Below, piece after piece: positions 1 to 7,200 of a stretch of DNA of 10,274 bases. Each line of letters starts with the position of its first letter. The stretch's first letter is position 1. Under the pieces are notes generated by a model. It searched no databases. It had not been told where the DNA came from and was given only the letters and a program-made list of their open reading frames with translations. The stretch is from Gammaproteobacteria bacterium UBA3067. Lineage in GTDB: Bacteria > Pseudomonadota > Gammaproteobacteria > Pseudomonadales > UBA3067. The stretch lies in NCBI GenBank assembly GCA_002366835.1, contig DFBZ01000067.1, positions 1 through 10,274 on the forward strand, written 5' to 3'. The translations under genes and the position numbers were made by a program.

Positions 1-1
1 G

Positions 2-32
2 GACTCACCCAACAGGTGAAGTCTCTATTTTT
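2..32 (+). terminator. Possible intrinsic terminator of the gene upstream of the window
   Basis: The stem GACTCACC (2-9) pairs with GGTGAAGTC (15-23) across loop CAACA, with one bulged A, and is followed by the T-rich stretch TCTATTTTT. This would end transcription entering from the left; fliJ is the expected neighbour by analogy with Pseudomonas but is not visible. A competing reading is that positions 1-39 are the last codons of an upstream frame ending at TAA 37-39. The two are not exclusive. The following bases up to 295 hold no gene and no promoter that I can defend. Confidence 0.35.
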
Positions 33-295
33 AAAATAACTTACTATAGAAGTGTAAACTTCCAGTTTGGGCCGGCCAACTGCGGTTTCTAGGTTTAAGC
101 AGTCTGCATGTGTGTTCTAGGATCTGTTTTATCTTGTTTCAGCATGCAGCTAAAGGCGCTGCCTTCCTTAACATTTAATTACGCTATCGATTAAAAAACA
201 GCATTGTCGGGTTGTTTTTATGGACTATTCTTTTAAGCGTAAAGAGCAAAAAAGCGTATTTTACTGATAAAATTTATGATGCATGGAGTTTTAGA

Positions 296-601
296 ATGAC
301 AATTTGGTCCGCTCAATCAGAACAAGGTGACGCTCTCACAATCAAGGTACAGGGTCGATTTGACTTTAGTGCACATCAAGAGTTCAGAGATGCGTATGAG
401 CAATCTCAGGACACTGCTCAGCAATATATAGTGGATTTAAAAGACACAACCTATCTTGACAGCTCGGCGCTGGGAATGCTGCTGTTGCTGCGGGATCATG
501 CTGGTGGCGATACAGCCAATATTGATATTGTAAATTGTAATAGCGATGTGAAGAAGATACTCACAATATCCAATTTCGAACAACTGTTTGCTATAAAGTA
601 A
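296..601 (+). CDS. hsbA: STAS-domain anti-sigma-factor antagonist, HsbA-like
   Basis: This is a 101-residue single STAS domain of the SpoIIAA/RsbV type. The diagnostic segment is DSSALG at residues 55-60, preceded by the strand YIVDLKD; Ser56 or Ser57 is the expected phosphorylated serine. The start is ATG 296, with GGAG at 285-288 seven bases upstream. An in-frame TTG at 212 would add 28 residues that look unlike a STAS domain and has no clear ribosome site. In Pseudomonas aeruginosa, HsbA is phosphorylated or dephosphorylated by HsbR. Unphosphorylated it binds the anti-sigma factor FlgM and frees FliA; phosphorylated it works with the diguanylate cyclase HsbD. The gene lies 29 bp before its probable partner hsbR, most likely in one transcript. 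The family call is firm; the HsbA name rests on the neighbouring hsbR and hptB homologues. Confidence 0.87.
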   Translation: MTIWSAQSEQGDALTIKVQGRFDFSAHQEFRDAYEQSQDTAQQYIVDLKDTTYLDSSALGMLLLLRDHAGGDTANIDIVNCNSDVKKILTISNFEQLFAIK

Positions 602-630
602 ACATCTGTATTTAGCGCAAGGATGCTTTA

Positions 631-2358
631 ATGGGGGACTTGGAAAAAACACCCGATGCCTTAACGATTTTAATCGCTGACGATAACTCCTCAGACCGTA
701 TGATTCTCGCCAGGATCGTTCAGTCGCAAGGCCATCATGTGCTTAAAGTGGAAAATGGTCTTGAGGCGGTTGAAGCCTTTGAAAAGCATCACCCAGACCT
801 GGTTCTGCTGGATGCCCTTATGCCAGAGATGGATGGTTTTGAAGCAGCGACACGTATAAAAACGCTTAGCGCCGACGACCTGGCTCCCATTATCTTTCTC
901 ACCTCTCTTACCGATGCGGATTCCCTCGCCAAATGCTTGGATGCCGGCGGAGATGACTTCCTTACAAAACCTTATAATCGTATTGTTCTTAAAGCCAAAA
1001 TTTCTGCCATGACGCGCTTGAGAAATCTAAATAAAACCGTGCTCGCGCAGAGAGACAGAATTTCAACCTACAATCAGTACTTGATTCGTGAGCAAGAGGT
1101 CGCCAAAAACGTTTTTGATAACATTGCCCACCCTGGCTGTGTAGACGCTTCTAATATCAAATATATTCTCTCGCCAATGGCAGTTTTTAACGGTGATCTG
1201 TTGTTGGCCGCGCGCAGCCCATCAGGTAATCTTCTGGTTTTTCTTGGCGATTTCACCGGGCATGGTTTGCCCGCTGCAATTGGAGCGATGCCCGTTGCCG
1301 AAATATTTTACGGCATGACGCTTAAGGGTTTTGCAATGAGTGAGATCCTGAAAGAAATAAACAAAAAACTGGTTCAAATACTCCCTCCTGGCGTATTTTG
1401 TTGTGGTTGTATGGCGCACATGGATTTTAGAAAAAATGTTATCAGCGTATGGAATGGTGGCTTACCTGATGCCGTTCTTTATCGATCTAATGATAAAAAT
1501 ATTGAGCGCTTACCCTCTTTTAATTTGCCGCTGGGTATACTTAAACAGGAGAAATTTGACGTTTCTCCTAAAGAATTTAACTGCCACTCTGGGGATCGTT
1601 TATTTATGTGCTCAGATGGGATTTTGGAGGAAGAAAATGCAGAAGGTGAGATGTATGGTGAGCAGCGTTTCTTTGATGTATTTGAAAACAGTAACGACCC
1701 TTCTTCGATATTTTGCGATCATAAACGTGCGCTAGATGCATTTCGCGTTTCAAAAGACCAGGGCGATGATCACAGCCTGGTTGAAATTATATTTCGGCAA
1801 GAAGATATTGATGAAAGCGCCGAGGAAACATCCGCAAGTGTGGCGGAACCGGCGGCCAGAGATTGGCGACTGGACTATGAGCTACGATCCGACACCCTGC
1901 GCTCCTTCAATCCCTTGCCCCTCTTAACCCATATTCTTCGTGAAGAGCCTGGTTTATCCATAAGAAGCGGCGAGCTATACACGATTCTGGCCGAACTCTA
2001 TTACAATGCGCTTGATCATGGCGTGCTTGGCCTTGATTCGTGCACAAAGGCCTGTTCCGATGGGTTTGCTGAATACTACAGATTAAAAGAGGAGCGGCTT
2101 CTTTCTCTTGATGGGGCGAGTATAAAGATAAGCCTCGGGCATAGGCCGGAGCCTGGCGGGGGAGTCTTGAGTATCCGCGTAGAGGATAGTGGTAAAGGCT
2201 TTGATTATCAAAATCTGGATGCCGGTTCGGAAAGTAATAGTGGTTATAGCGGGCGAGGTGTCCCACTTCTTCACAAATTATGTAAGTCGTTAGAATATCA
2301 AGGCAAGGGTAATATCGTGGCGGCGGAATACATTTGGCCAGAAAAAGGGCCTGCATAG
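631..2358 (+). CDS. hsbR: Response regulator with PP2C/SpoIIE phosphatase and HATPase kinase domains, HsbR-like
   Basis: The 575-residue protein has three domains. The receiver (about 10-130) has the acidic pair DD at 17-18, phospho-acceptor Asp61 in LLDALMPEMDG, Thr91 and Lys113 in TKPY. The PP2C/SpoIIE phosphatase (about 170-390) shows NGD 187-189, GDFTGHG 206-212, SDG 328-330 and GDDHS 378-382, the metal-binding motifs. The C-terminal GHKL ATPase (about 440-570) has an N box with Glu455 and Asn459, EDSGKGF 518-524 and GRGVPLL 541-547. This combination of a phosphatase and an anti-sigma-type serine kinase in one chain matches Pseudomonas HsbR, which switches its STAS partner HsbA on or off after receiving phosphate from HptB. 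AAGGA at 619-623 fits ATG 631. All recognised catalytic motifs are present, so both activities are predicted to be intact. The protein is probably cytoplasmic. Confidence 0.9.
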   Translation: MGDLEKTPDALTILIADDNSSDRMILARIVQSQGHHVLKVENGLEAVEAFEKHHPDLVLLDALMPEMDGFEAATRIKTLSADDLAPIIFLTSLTDADSLAKCLDAGGDDFLTKPYNRIVLKAKISAMTRLRNLNKTVLAQRDRISTYNQYLIREQEVAKNVFDNIAHPGCVDASNIKYILSPMAVFNGDLLLAARSPSGNLLVFLGDFTGHGLPAAIGAMPVAEIFYGMTLKGFAMSEILKEINKKLVQILPPGVFCCGCMAHMDFRKNVISVWNGGLPDAVLYRSNDKNIERLPSFNLPLGILKQEKFDVSPKEFNCHSGDRLFMCSDGILEEENAEGEMYGEQRFFDVFENSNDPSSIFCDHKRALDAFRVSKDQGDDHSLVEIIFRQEDIDESAEETSASVAEPAARDWRLDYELRSDTLRSFNPLPLLTHILREEPGLSIRSGELYTILAELYYNALDHGVLGLDSCTKACSDGFAEYYRLKEERLLSLDGASIKISLGHRPEPGGGVLSIRVEDSGKGFDYQNLDAGSESNSGYSGRGVPLLHKLCKSLEYQGKGNIVAAEYIWPEKGPA

Positions 2359-2632
2359 AAAATCTAGGCATTGGATACCACTTTTTCTATTATCCTTCTG
2401 CGTTTTTTAGGTTAATGCATTCGAAGTTTCTGGCGCTTCTCGCCAAACGAGTTTGTCTATATTGACGAGAATTTGGCCTCTGCTGATAACTTGTAAGCAG
2501 TGCCAGTGAGCGTCTCCTGGATGCAGTGCAATTGCATATTTATGCTGGTATTATCTTCGCCGATATCTCAACGTATCTGCGTGTGAGACTCCCCGACTAG
2601 TCCAATTGAAAAATAGAAATTGAGTCCCGTGT

Positions 2633-2989
2633 ATGCCAAGCAAAGCCCCGCACCTTGATCATGATATGCTCGAAGAGCTGAAAGATATAATGGAAGATGA
2701 GTTCCTCGAGTTGCTGAAAGCCTTTCTTTCTGACTCCGAGATGCGGATTAAAAGCTTAAGGTCTGCTTATACAGCTAATGACCATGATAATGCACGAAAC
2801 ATTGCCCATAGTTTTAAGGGCAGCAGCGGCAATATTGGCGCTCGTGCGCTTTCGCAGCTTTGCAAAGAGCTTGAGGAGCTTGCTAAAGGGGGGTGTATCT
2901 CGGATGCAGGCACTCTTATTGATGGGCTTGAAGCAGAATTCCACTGCGTATCTACCGAGCTTATGGGTGTGATGTCGGAGCACGGATAA
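2633..2989 (+). CDS. hptB: Histidine-containing phosphotransfer protein, HptB-like
   Basis: This 118-residue protein is a single Hpt domain, an all-alpha phosphorelay carrier. The phospho-accepting residue is His59 in AHSFKGSSGNIG, followed by the expected helix LCKELEELAK. The N-terminal part (MLEELKDIMEDEF) also resembles Pseudomonas HptB. Family knowledge: HptB collects phosphate from hybrid sensor kinases and passes it to the receiver domain of HsbR. Here it lies downstream of hsbR, but 274 bp away, which is wider than expected for an operon; that gap has only weak hairpins (around 2425-2448) and the palindrome TGCAATTGCA. The ribosome site before ATG 2633 is weak (TGAG at 2621-2624), so initiation may be inefficient or the start may differ; Met12 is the only other in-frame ATG near the N terminus. 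Confidence 0.87.
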   Translation: MPSKAPHLDHDMLEELKDIMEDEFLELLKAFLSDSEMRIKSLRSAYTANDHDNARNIAHSFKGSSGNIGARALSQLCKELEELAKGGCISDAGTLIDGLEAEFHCVSTELMGVMSEHG

Positions 2990-3010
2990 GTGCAAATAAC
3001 GTTACGCCAA

Positions 3011-3025
3011 CGGCTCTTCGGGCCG
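3011..3025 (+). terminator. Hairpin downstream of hptB, weak terminator candidate
   Basis: CGGCTC (3011-3016) can pair with GGGCCG (3020-3025), including one G-T wobble, around a three-base loop. It lies 21 bp after the hptB stop codon. No T tract follows directly, so Rho-independent termination is doubtful. It is recorded because the hptB-fliK gap (2990-3323) would otherwise contain only the tandem repeat at 3099-3130 and the fliK promoter. Confidence 0.2.
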
Positions 3026-3098
3026 CCTTGAATAATCCACAAACTTGTATTTTTCATTTAAAACGTCCAGCTTTTTCGTTACCTAAAAGCGGCTACCC

Positions 3099-3130
3099 TT
3101 AGTGTGAATCGCGCTTGGTGTGAGTCGCGA
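3099..3130 (+). repeat. Tandem 16-bp direct repeat upstream of the fliK promoter
   Basis: TTAGTGTGAATCGCGC (3099-3114) is followed directly by TTGGTGTGAGTCGCGA (3115-3130), matching at 13 of 16 positions. The pair lies roughly 110-140 bp upstream of the sigma-54 -24 element. That is the distance at which NtrC-family enhancer-binding activators usually bind. It does not resemble a FleQ site that I know of, so a regulatory role is inference from spacing only. Confidence 0.4.
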
Positions 3131-3238
3131 CAGCTCTCCCATGTCTTACTTTCGGCGTCTGTTCCCGACTCTGCTCTCTACCGCGTCCTGAATTAATCGG
3201 GGTGCCCCTAACACTGTGCTAACTCCTAATTAGTAGTC

Positions 3239-3254
3239 TGGCCCATTTCTTGCT
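3239..3254 (+). promoter_or_regulatory. Sigma-54 (RpoN) promoter for fliK
   Basis: The sequence reads TGGCCC, five bases, then TTGCT. It has the invariant GG (3240-3241) and GC (3252-3253) at the correct spacing, with one departure (C for A) from TGGCAC-N5-TTGCT. Transcription would start near 3265, about 60 bases before the fliK start codon. Flagellar class II/III genes in Pseudomonas and Vibrio are commonly RpoN-dependent, which supports the assignment. Confidence 0.75.
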
Positions 3255-3323
3255 GATTCCCTCCTGTCATCATGTGCTGCTACTGCGCGCGCTAATATGC
3301 TCCACTTTAAAGGCAGGAATAAA

Positions 3324-5015
3324 ATGAATATCGATTATTTTGCAGTAAAGGAAAGCCCTAGAGCCGATAGTGTCCCCATGAAGAAAAAAGATGCTGCCCC
3401 CAATGGTCCTGAAAAGCGTGACTTTGTTTCATCCTATCAGGCGGCAAGGCAACAGCGGGAGGACAGGCTAGAGGCGGCGCAGAATAGAGCTGCTGCGCGC
3501 GAGCGCCGCGAGCAAAGTGATGTCGCGCAAACGAATAAGGCGAGGCGTGATCGTGACAGAGAGCTTGCCCAATCGGCCGCAGCGCAATCAAAAGAAAAAT
3601 CAAAAGCGGAACGCCTTGAAAAAAGGGATGGCGGTAAATCATTGCCATCATCGCAGCAGAACGGCAACTCACTGCAATCAAATGGTCAGGAAAAGCAGGA
3701 AGAAAAGGATGCTCTCTTGGCCGCTGAGCAATCTAATCAGGACTTGGATGAGGGTTCTATTCAGATGCAGCCCTTCCAAATACAAGAGAGTGAGCTGCTT
3801 GAACAGGAAAACACAGCAATTGTTGATGAAGAATTGTTGCTAGAGCAGAGCAAGATCTCAGAGTCTGACTTACGCGATAACGCAGAGGCAGATAGTTTGC
3901 TTTCTACGGATGCTGTTTTCGACGAATCGCAGGTAGCGAGTGAGGAGGACATTAACAGCCTGGAACAAGCTACTCTTACTGATACAGAGGAAACGGAAGC
4001 TGCTTTATCTGGCGAGACAGGGTTAATGGATGAGGCTGAAGGTGTAGAGCTTAGTACCCAAACGGTTTCCTCCGCAGAGCCAAAGGTTAGCTCAGATGCG
4101 AGGGGGGCAACCTCCGAGCTGAAAAACAATGAAGAGGCAGTGAATACTCAGGCGGAGAATGCAGAGCTCGATGGATCTGAAATTGAGCCCACTGAAATAC
4201 CGCAATACACCGTATTAGGTGAAACGAAAGGAATTGCAGCAGAAAAAATTACCACCGCCCCAGCACCTTCGGTAGCAATCGCTCAGAGGGCTGTCGAATC
4301 AAGCCTCTCTAACGCAAAGAACAAAAGCGCAGCATCGCAGGCTGTCACAGAGAGTAGCGCCACAAAGGTGTCGGCAGATGGGTATTTGCGTGAAGGTGTG
4401 AGCGAGGATGCCCTTGATGAGCAATCCTTAATGAAAGCAGAGATAGCTAAACCGGAAACAAAGTCATCCTTCTCTGAAAACCTATCGGTATCCGAATTGG
4501 CACTAAAAGAAGCGAAAAGCAGCATCGGGGTAAAACCCGCTGACTTCGCCAAGACACTCGCCGCTGAAAAGTTACCCCTGCGGGAAACCATCGAACTACC
4601 TGTGTCGCATAAAAATTGGGGTGAGGCGCTTGCTGAAAAAACCGCATTGCTTGTCGGGCAAAAAGGTAACTTCGCGCGCTTGAACTTGGTTCCCCATAAC
4701 CTTGGCCCACTTGAAGTGAGAGTACAGTTGCAGGGAGAAACAAGCTCTTTGGAGTTTATTGCTGTTAACCCTGCAACCAAAGACGCGATTGAGTCGGCCA
4801 TCCCCAGGCTGCGAGAAATGTTTGAGTCAGGAGGTTTGGCGCTGGGTGATGTGAATGTTAACAGCCAGTCTAAGAGGGACGGCGAAACAGAACGAATGTT
4901 TACTCCCCGCAAGGGTGAGGCGCCTGGTGATTCGGATAACGAGGCCGTTGAGGAGGAAGTGCTCTCTCGCCTGGGGGGTTCATTGCTTAATGGTCGTGTT
5001 GATTTTTATGCCTAG
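3324..5015 (+). CDS. fliK: Flagellar hook-length control protein FliK
   Basis: The protein has 563 residues from ATG 3324, which has AGGA at 3315-3318. An in-frame ATG at 3297 would add nine residues and lacks a ribosome site. The N-terminal 100 residues are rich in Arg, Lys, Gln and Ala (for example AARERREQSD). A long acidic, Ser/Glu/Ala-rich low-complexity stretch of about 300 residues follows; this is the secreted ruler part. The conserved FliK C-terminal domain spans about 430-515, with LNLVPHNLGPLEVRV, then AIPRLREMF and LGDVNV. The protein ends in GRVDFYA, a tail commonly seen in gammaproteobacterial FliK proteins. FliK is exported during hook assembly, measures hook length and, through its C-terminal domain contacting FlhB, switches export from rod/hook to filament substrates. 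It is probably a separate transcription unit from its own sigma-54 promoter. Identity is secure from the C-terminal domain and context; the ruler region is too diverged to align by eye. Confidence 0.9.
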   Translation: MNIDYFAVKESPRADSVPMKKKDAAPNGPEKRDFVSSYQAARQQREDRLEAAQNRAAARERREQSDVAQTNKARRDRDRELAQSAAAQSKEKSKAERLEKRDGGKSLPSSQQNGNSLQSNGQEKQEEKDALLAAEQSNQDLDEGSIQMQPFQIQESELLEQENTAIVDEELLLEQSKISESDLRDNAEADSLLSTDAVFDESQVASEEDINSLEQATLTDTEETEAALSGETGLMDEAEGVELSTQTVSSAEPKVSSDARGATSELKNNEEAVNTQAENAELDGSEIEPTEIPQYTVLGETKGIAAEKITTAPAPSVAIAQRAVESSLSNAKNKSAASQAVTESSATKVSADGYLREGVSEDALDEQSLMKAEIAKPETKSSFSENLSVSELALKEAKSSIGVKPADFAKTLAAEKLPLRETIELPVSHKNWGEALAEKTALLVGQKGNFARLNLVPHNLGPLEVRVQLQGETSSLEFIAVNPATKDAIESAIPRLREMFESGGLALGDVNVNSQSKRDGETERMFTPRKGEAPGDSDNEAVEEEVLSRLGGSLLNGRVDFYA

Positions 5016-5025
5016 GCTACTGCCG

Positions 5026-5083
5026 CTGAGTAAGACGCCGGTTTACTCGGTGGTTTACGCGCGCCTGGGATAGTTGGCGCGCG
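5026..5083 (+). terminator. Two consecutive hairpins after fliK, possible terminator
   Basis: CTGAGTAA (5026-5033) pairs with TTACTCGG (5043-5050), with one wobble. Then CGCGCGCC (5058-5065) pairs perfectly with GGCGCGCG (5076-5083) around a ten-base loop. The second stem is very stable. The nearest T-rich stretch (TCGTTTTAT, 5094-5102) is about a dozen bases further on, so this is not a textbook intrinsic terminator. Its position directly after fliK and upstream of a new promoter makes a transcript end here reasonable. Confidence 0.4.
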
Positions 5084-5229
5084 CAATGACGCTTCGTTTT
5101 ATATTCATTGCTATGGCTGCAATAAAACGGCTGTCAAATGCCGTCAATATACTGGCAGGATCGTTTTTTCTCTGATTTTTTGTGTCAAATCATTGTCTGT
5201 TGGCGCTGGTTTTGCCGTTCCAAATAGCC

Positions 5230-5333
5230 TGTAGGTTGAGTAGAGCGTAGCGAAACCCAACACCTTGCAGGATGGTGAGAGTCGTGCCGTTTGGTGCGTC
5301 TGTTGGGTTTCGCTACGTTCTACCCAACCTACA
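5230..5333 (-). repeat. Palindromic REP/MITE-like element, reverse orientation, fliK-fliL gap
   Basis: Two 33-bp arms (5230-5262 and 5301-5333) are inverted repeats matching at 31 of 33 positions, with ends TGTAGGTTG and CCAACCTACA. They enclose a 38-bp centre. Read on the minus strand, that centre aligns well with the centre of unit B at 9329-9366 (shared pieces include ACCAAAC and CCATCCTGCAAGG), so this is the same family in the opposite direction. There is no open frame of substance and no transposase. Any mobility would need an enzyme supplied elsewhere. Confidence 0.88.
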
Positions 5334-5343
5334 AGAGTTGCTC

Positions 5344-5391
5344 TCGGCAACTGCTCCATACCTTCCTCTCCCTCCTGCATTCATGCAGCCT
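5344..5391 (-). repeat. Free-standing copy of the 48-bp module
   Basis: The reverse complement of this stretch matches the 48-bp module found inside the arms of units A, C and D at about 41 of 48 positions. Here it lies outside the palindrome, ten bases beyond the end of the arm. This shows that the module is a separable unit and that the palindrome exists without it. The rest of the gap, 5392-5609, shows no gene and no further repeat. Confidence 0.75.
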
Positions 5392-5609
5392 CCCCCACGC
5401 TACGCGCCCCACCATCCGTGACCTGTCTATGGCGTTCGTGAACTATGCGTCCGGAAACATGAGCCCCTAAAAGCTTCCTTTCTATTCGCGACAAACCGTG
5501 TTTTTTGCGAAAAATCGAAGCGCGCGGGAGCCCAAGCCTGAAAGAAAATCCCCCTTAGCCTGCCCCCTTACATAAAGAAAAAATACTCGATAAGCAAAGC
5601 CAGGCATGA

Positions 5610-5625
5610 TGGCACAGTGATTGCT
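5610..5625 (+). promoter_or_regulatory. Sigma-54 (RpoN) promoter for the fliL operon
   Basis: TGGCAC (5610-5615), a five-base spacer AGTGA and TTGCT (5621-5625) match the sigma-54 consensus exactly. The transcription start is predicted near 5635, about 22 bases before the fliL start codon, which leaves a short leader containing the ribosome site GAGGGA. It would drive fliL through fliP and possibly beyond, and it needs an ATP-dependent activator of the FleQ/FlrA type encoded elsewhere. Confidence 0.88.
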
Positions 5626-5657
5626 GTAGGGTTAGTGACTGTTTGAGGGAATGAGAT

Positions 5658-6161
5658 ATGGCTGAAAAAGATTTAGAGCTTTCGGAAGACGAGGAAAAAC
5701 CCTCGGGAAAGAAAAGTCTGATTTTATATATTTTAATTGGGGTTGTGGCGGTGGGCGCCGGAATCGGTGGAACGCTGTTTTTTCTTAAAGGAGATTCGGC
5801 ACCATCGTCAGAGGCTGTTGCTGAGGAGCCGGTTAAAAAGAAAGCCGAGTACTTCGCACTGCGCCCCCCGTTTATCGTGAATTTTAAGGATGACAAAGGC
5901 AGGCAGCGGTTTTTACAGATCGGTGTATCCGTCATGTCTCGGGAATCGGAAGCAATTGACGCGCTTAAAACACATGCACCACTGGTCAGGAATAACTTGA
6001 TATTACTGTTTAGTGGGCAGAGTTTTGCCGAATTGCAGAAGCCAGAAGGGAAAGATAAATTGGCTGAACTAACACTGGTCGAGCTGCAAACCTTTCTGCA
6101 GCAAGAAATTGACTCTCCGGGCGTAGAGAAAATTCTTTTCACAGATTTTGTAATGCAGTAG
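5658..6161 (+). CDS. fliL: Flagellar basal-body-associated protein FliL
   Basis: The protein has 167 residues: a short charged cytoplasmic N terminus, one transmembrane helix at about 20-43 (ILYILIGVVAVGAGIGG) and a periplasmic domain of about 120 residues. The FliL hallmarks are the strand ALRPPFIVNF after the linker and the C-terminal ending ILFTDFVMQ. FliL is a single-pass inner-membrane protein that surrounds or supports the MotAB stator units at the basal body and influences torque and swarming. ATG 5658 is preceded by GAGGGA (5645-5650) at good spacing. It is the first gene after the sigma-54 promoter, and fliM begins six bases after its stop codon. Confidence 0.93.
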   Translation: MAEKDLELSEDEEKPSGKKSLILYILIGVVAVGAGIGGTLFFLKGDSAPSSEAVAEEPVKKKAEYFALRPPFIVNFKDDKGRQRFLQIGVSVMSRESEAIDALKTHAPLVRNNLILLFSGQSFAELQKPEGKDKLAELTLVELQTFLQQEIDSPGVEKILFTDFVMQ

Positions 6162-6167
6162 GGGCCT

Positions 6168-7178
6168 ATGTCAGTTCAGGATATTCTTTCACAGGATGAA
6201 ATTGACGCGCTATTACACGGTGTTGATGACGGCGCAGTCGAAGAAGAAGACTCACCGGCAGCGGGAGGCATAAAATCCTACGATCTTGCCTCGCAAGATC
6301 GAATTATTCGTGGACGTATGCCCACGCTGGAAATGATTAATGAACGGTTTGCACGTTACACCCGCGTCAGTATTTTTAATTTATTAAGGCGGTCTGCTGA
6401 TGTATCCGTTGGTGGTGTGAAAATAATCAAGTTTGGAGAGTACGTGCATAGCCTGTATGTGCCAACAAGCTTAAATATGATCAAAATTAAACCGCTGCGT
6501 GGTACCGCCTTATTTGTTCTAGATGCCAAGCTCGTTTTTAAATTGGTGGATAACTTTTTTGGTGGTGATGGTCGGCATGCAAAGATAGAAGGAAGGGAGT
6601 TCACACCGACTGAACTACGTGTTGTGGAAATGGTGCTGGAAAGAGCTTTCGTCGACATGCAGGAGGCCTGGAAAACAATCCTGGATGTTGACTTTGAATA
6701 CCTGAATTCTGAAGTGAATCCAGCGCTGGCGAATATTGTTACGCCAAGTGAAGTGGTGGTTGTCAGCACCTATCACATAGAGCTTGACGGTGGTGGTGGC
6801 GAGCTGCATCTCACCATACCCTACTCAATGATCGAGCCTATCAGGGATGTTCTTGACGCGGGTGTGACCAGTGAAGTGGATGACCGTGATGACCGCTGGG
6901 CCAAGTCGCTCAAGGATGAAATATTAACGGTGGACGTGCCCATAAACGCCACCGTTGCCAATGCAGAGCTTAGCATCAAACAGGTTCGTGACCTCAAAGC
7001 GGGAGATGTTATTCCGGTGGAAATGTCAGATGAAATAACACTCACGGCCAATGGGATTCCCACATTTCGTACGAAACTAGGTGTTAGCAATGGGAACTTA
7101 GCACTCAAGGTGACGAAGACCATACCCAGAGCAAAAGAAGAAGATAGAAAGTTTAAGTTTGTTAAGAAAAAGCGATAA
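6168..7178 (+). CDS. fliM: Flagellar motor switch protein FliM
   Basis: The protein has 336 residues, the usual FliM length. The extreme N terminus carries the CheY-P binding peptide (ILSQDEIDALL, residues 6-16). The middle domain (about 45-235) contains the characteristic VDNFFGGDG (127-135), whose GG-x-G loop lies at FliM-FliM and FliG contacts. The C-terminal SpoA-type domain (about 245-320) pairs with FliN. FliM binds phosphorylated CheY and transmits the signal to FliG, setting the direction of rotation. Its ribosome site AGGGG overlaps the fliL stop codon, suggesting translational coupling. The tail is strongly basic (KFKFVKKKR), as often seen. Intact and unambiguous. Confidence 0.97.
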   Translation: MSVQDILSQDEIDALLHGVDDGAVEEEDSPAAGGIKSYDLASQDRIIRGRMPTLEMINERFARYTRVSIFNLLRRSADVSVGGVKIIKFGEYVHSLYVPTSLNMIKIKPLRGTALFVLDAKLVFKLVDNFFGGDGRHAKIEGREFTPTELRVVEMVLERAFVDMQEAWKTILDVDFEYLNSEVNPALANIVTPSEVVVVSTYHIELDGGGGELHLTIPYSMIEPIRDVLDAGVTSEVDDRDDRWAKSLKDEILTVDVPINATVANAELSIKQVRDLKAGDVIPVEMSDEITLTANGIPTFRTKLGVSNGNLALKVTKTIPRAKEEDRKFKFVKKKR

Positions 7179-7200
7179 ATAACTCAGGAATTCTAGAAGA

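Noticed and set aside
240..270. FliA-like promoter before hsbA (TAAA and CTGATAA)
   Set aside because: Spacing is about four bases too long and the -10 box is incomplete.
212..295. N-terminal extension of the STAS protein from TTG 212
   Set aside because: The added residues do not resemble the family, and ATG 296 has a well-spaced GGAG.
1403..1735. 110-codon + frame inside hsbR
   Set aside because: Out-of-frame shadow over the PP2C domain, where the hsbR frame shows conserved catalytic motifs.
2559..2566. GCCGATAT as a FliA (sigma-28) -10 box before hptB
   Set aside because: The -10 match is good, but the -35 position reads TTAT instead of TAAA and the start would be far from the gene; too weak to list.
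4283..4912. 209-codon minus-strand frame opposite fliK
   Set aside because: Antisense shadow of the Ser/Ala/Glu-rich fliK sequence; no ribosome site and no recognisable domain.
5144..5380. Minus-strand frame of 78 codons (containing VGWVERSETQ)
   Set aside because: This peptide is the familiar spurious translation of this palindromic repeat; the frame lies almost wholly on the repeat and its module.
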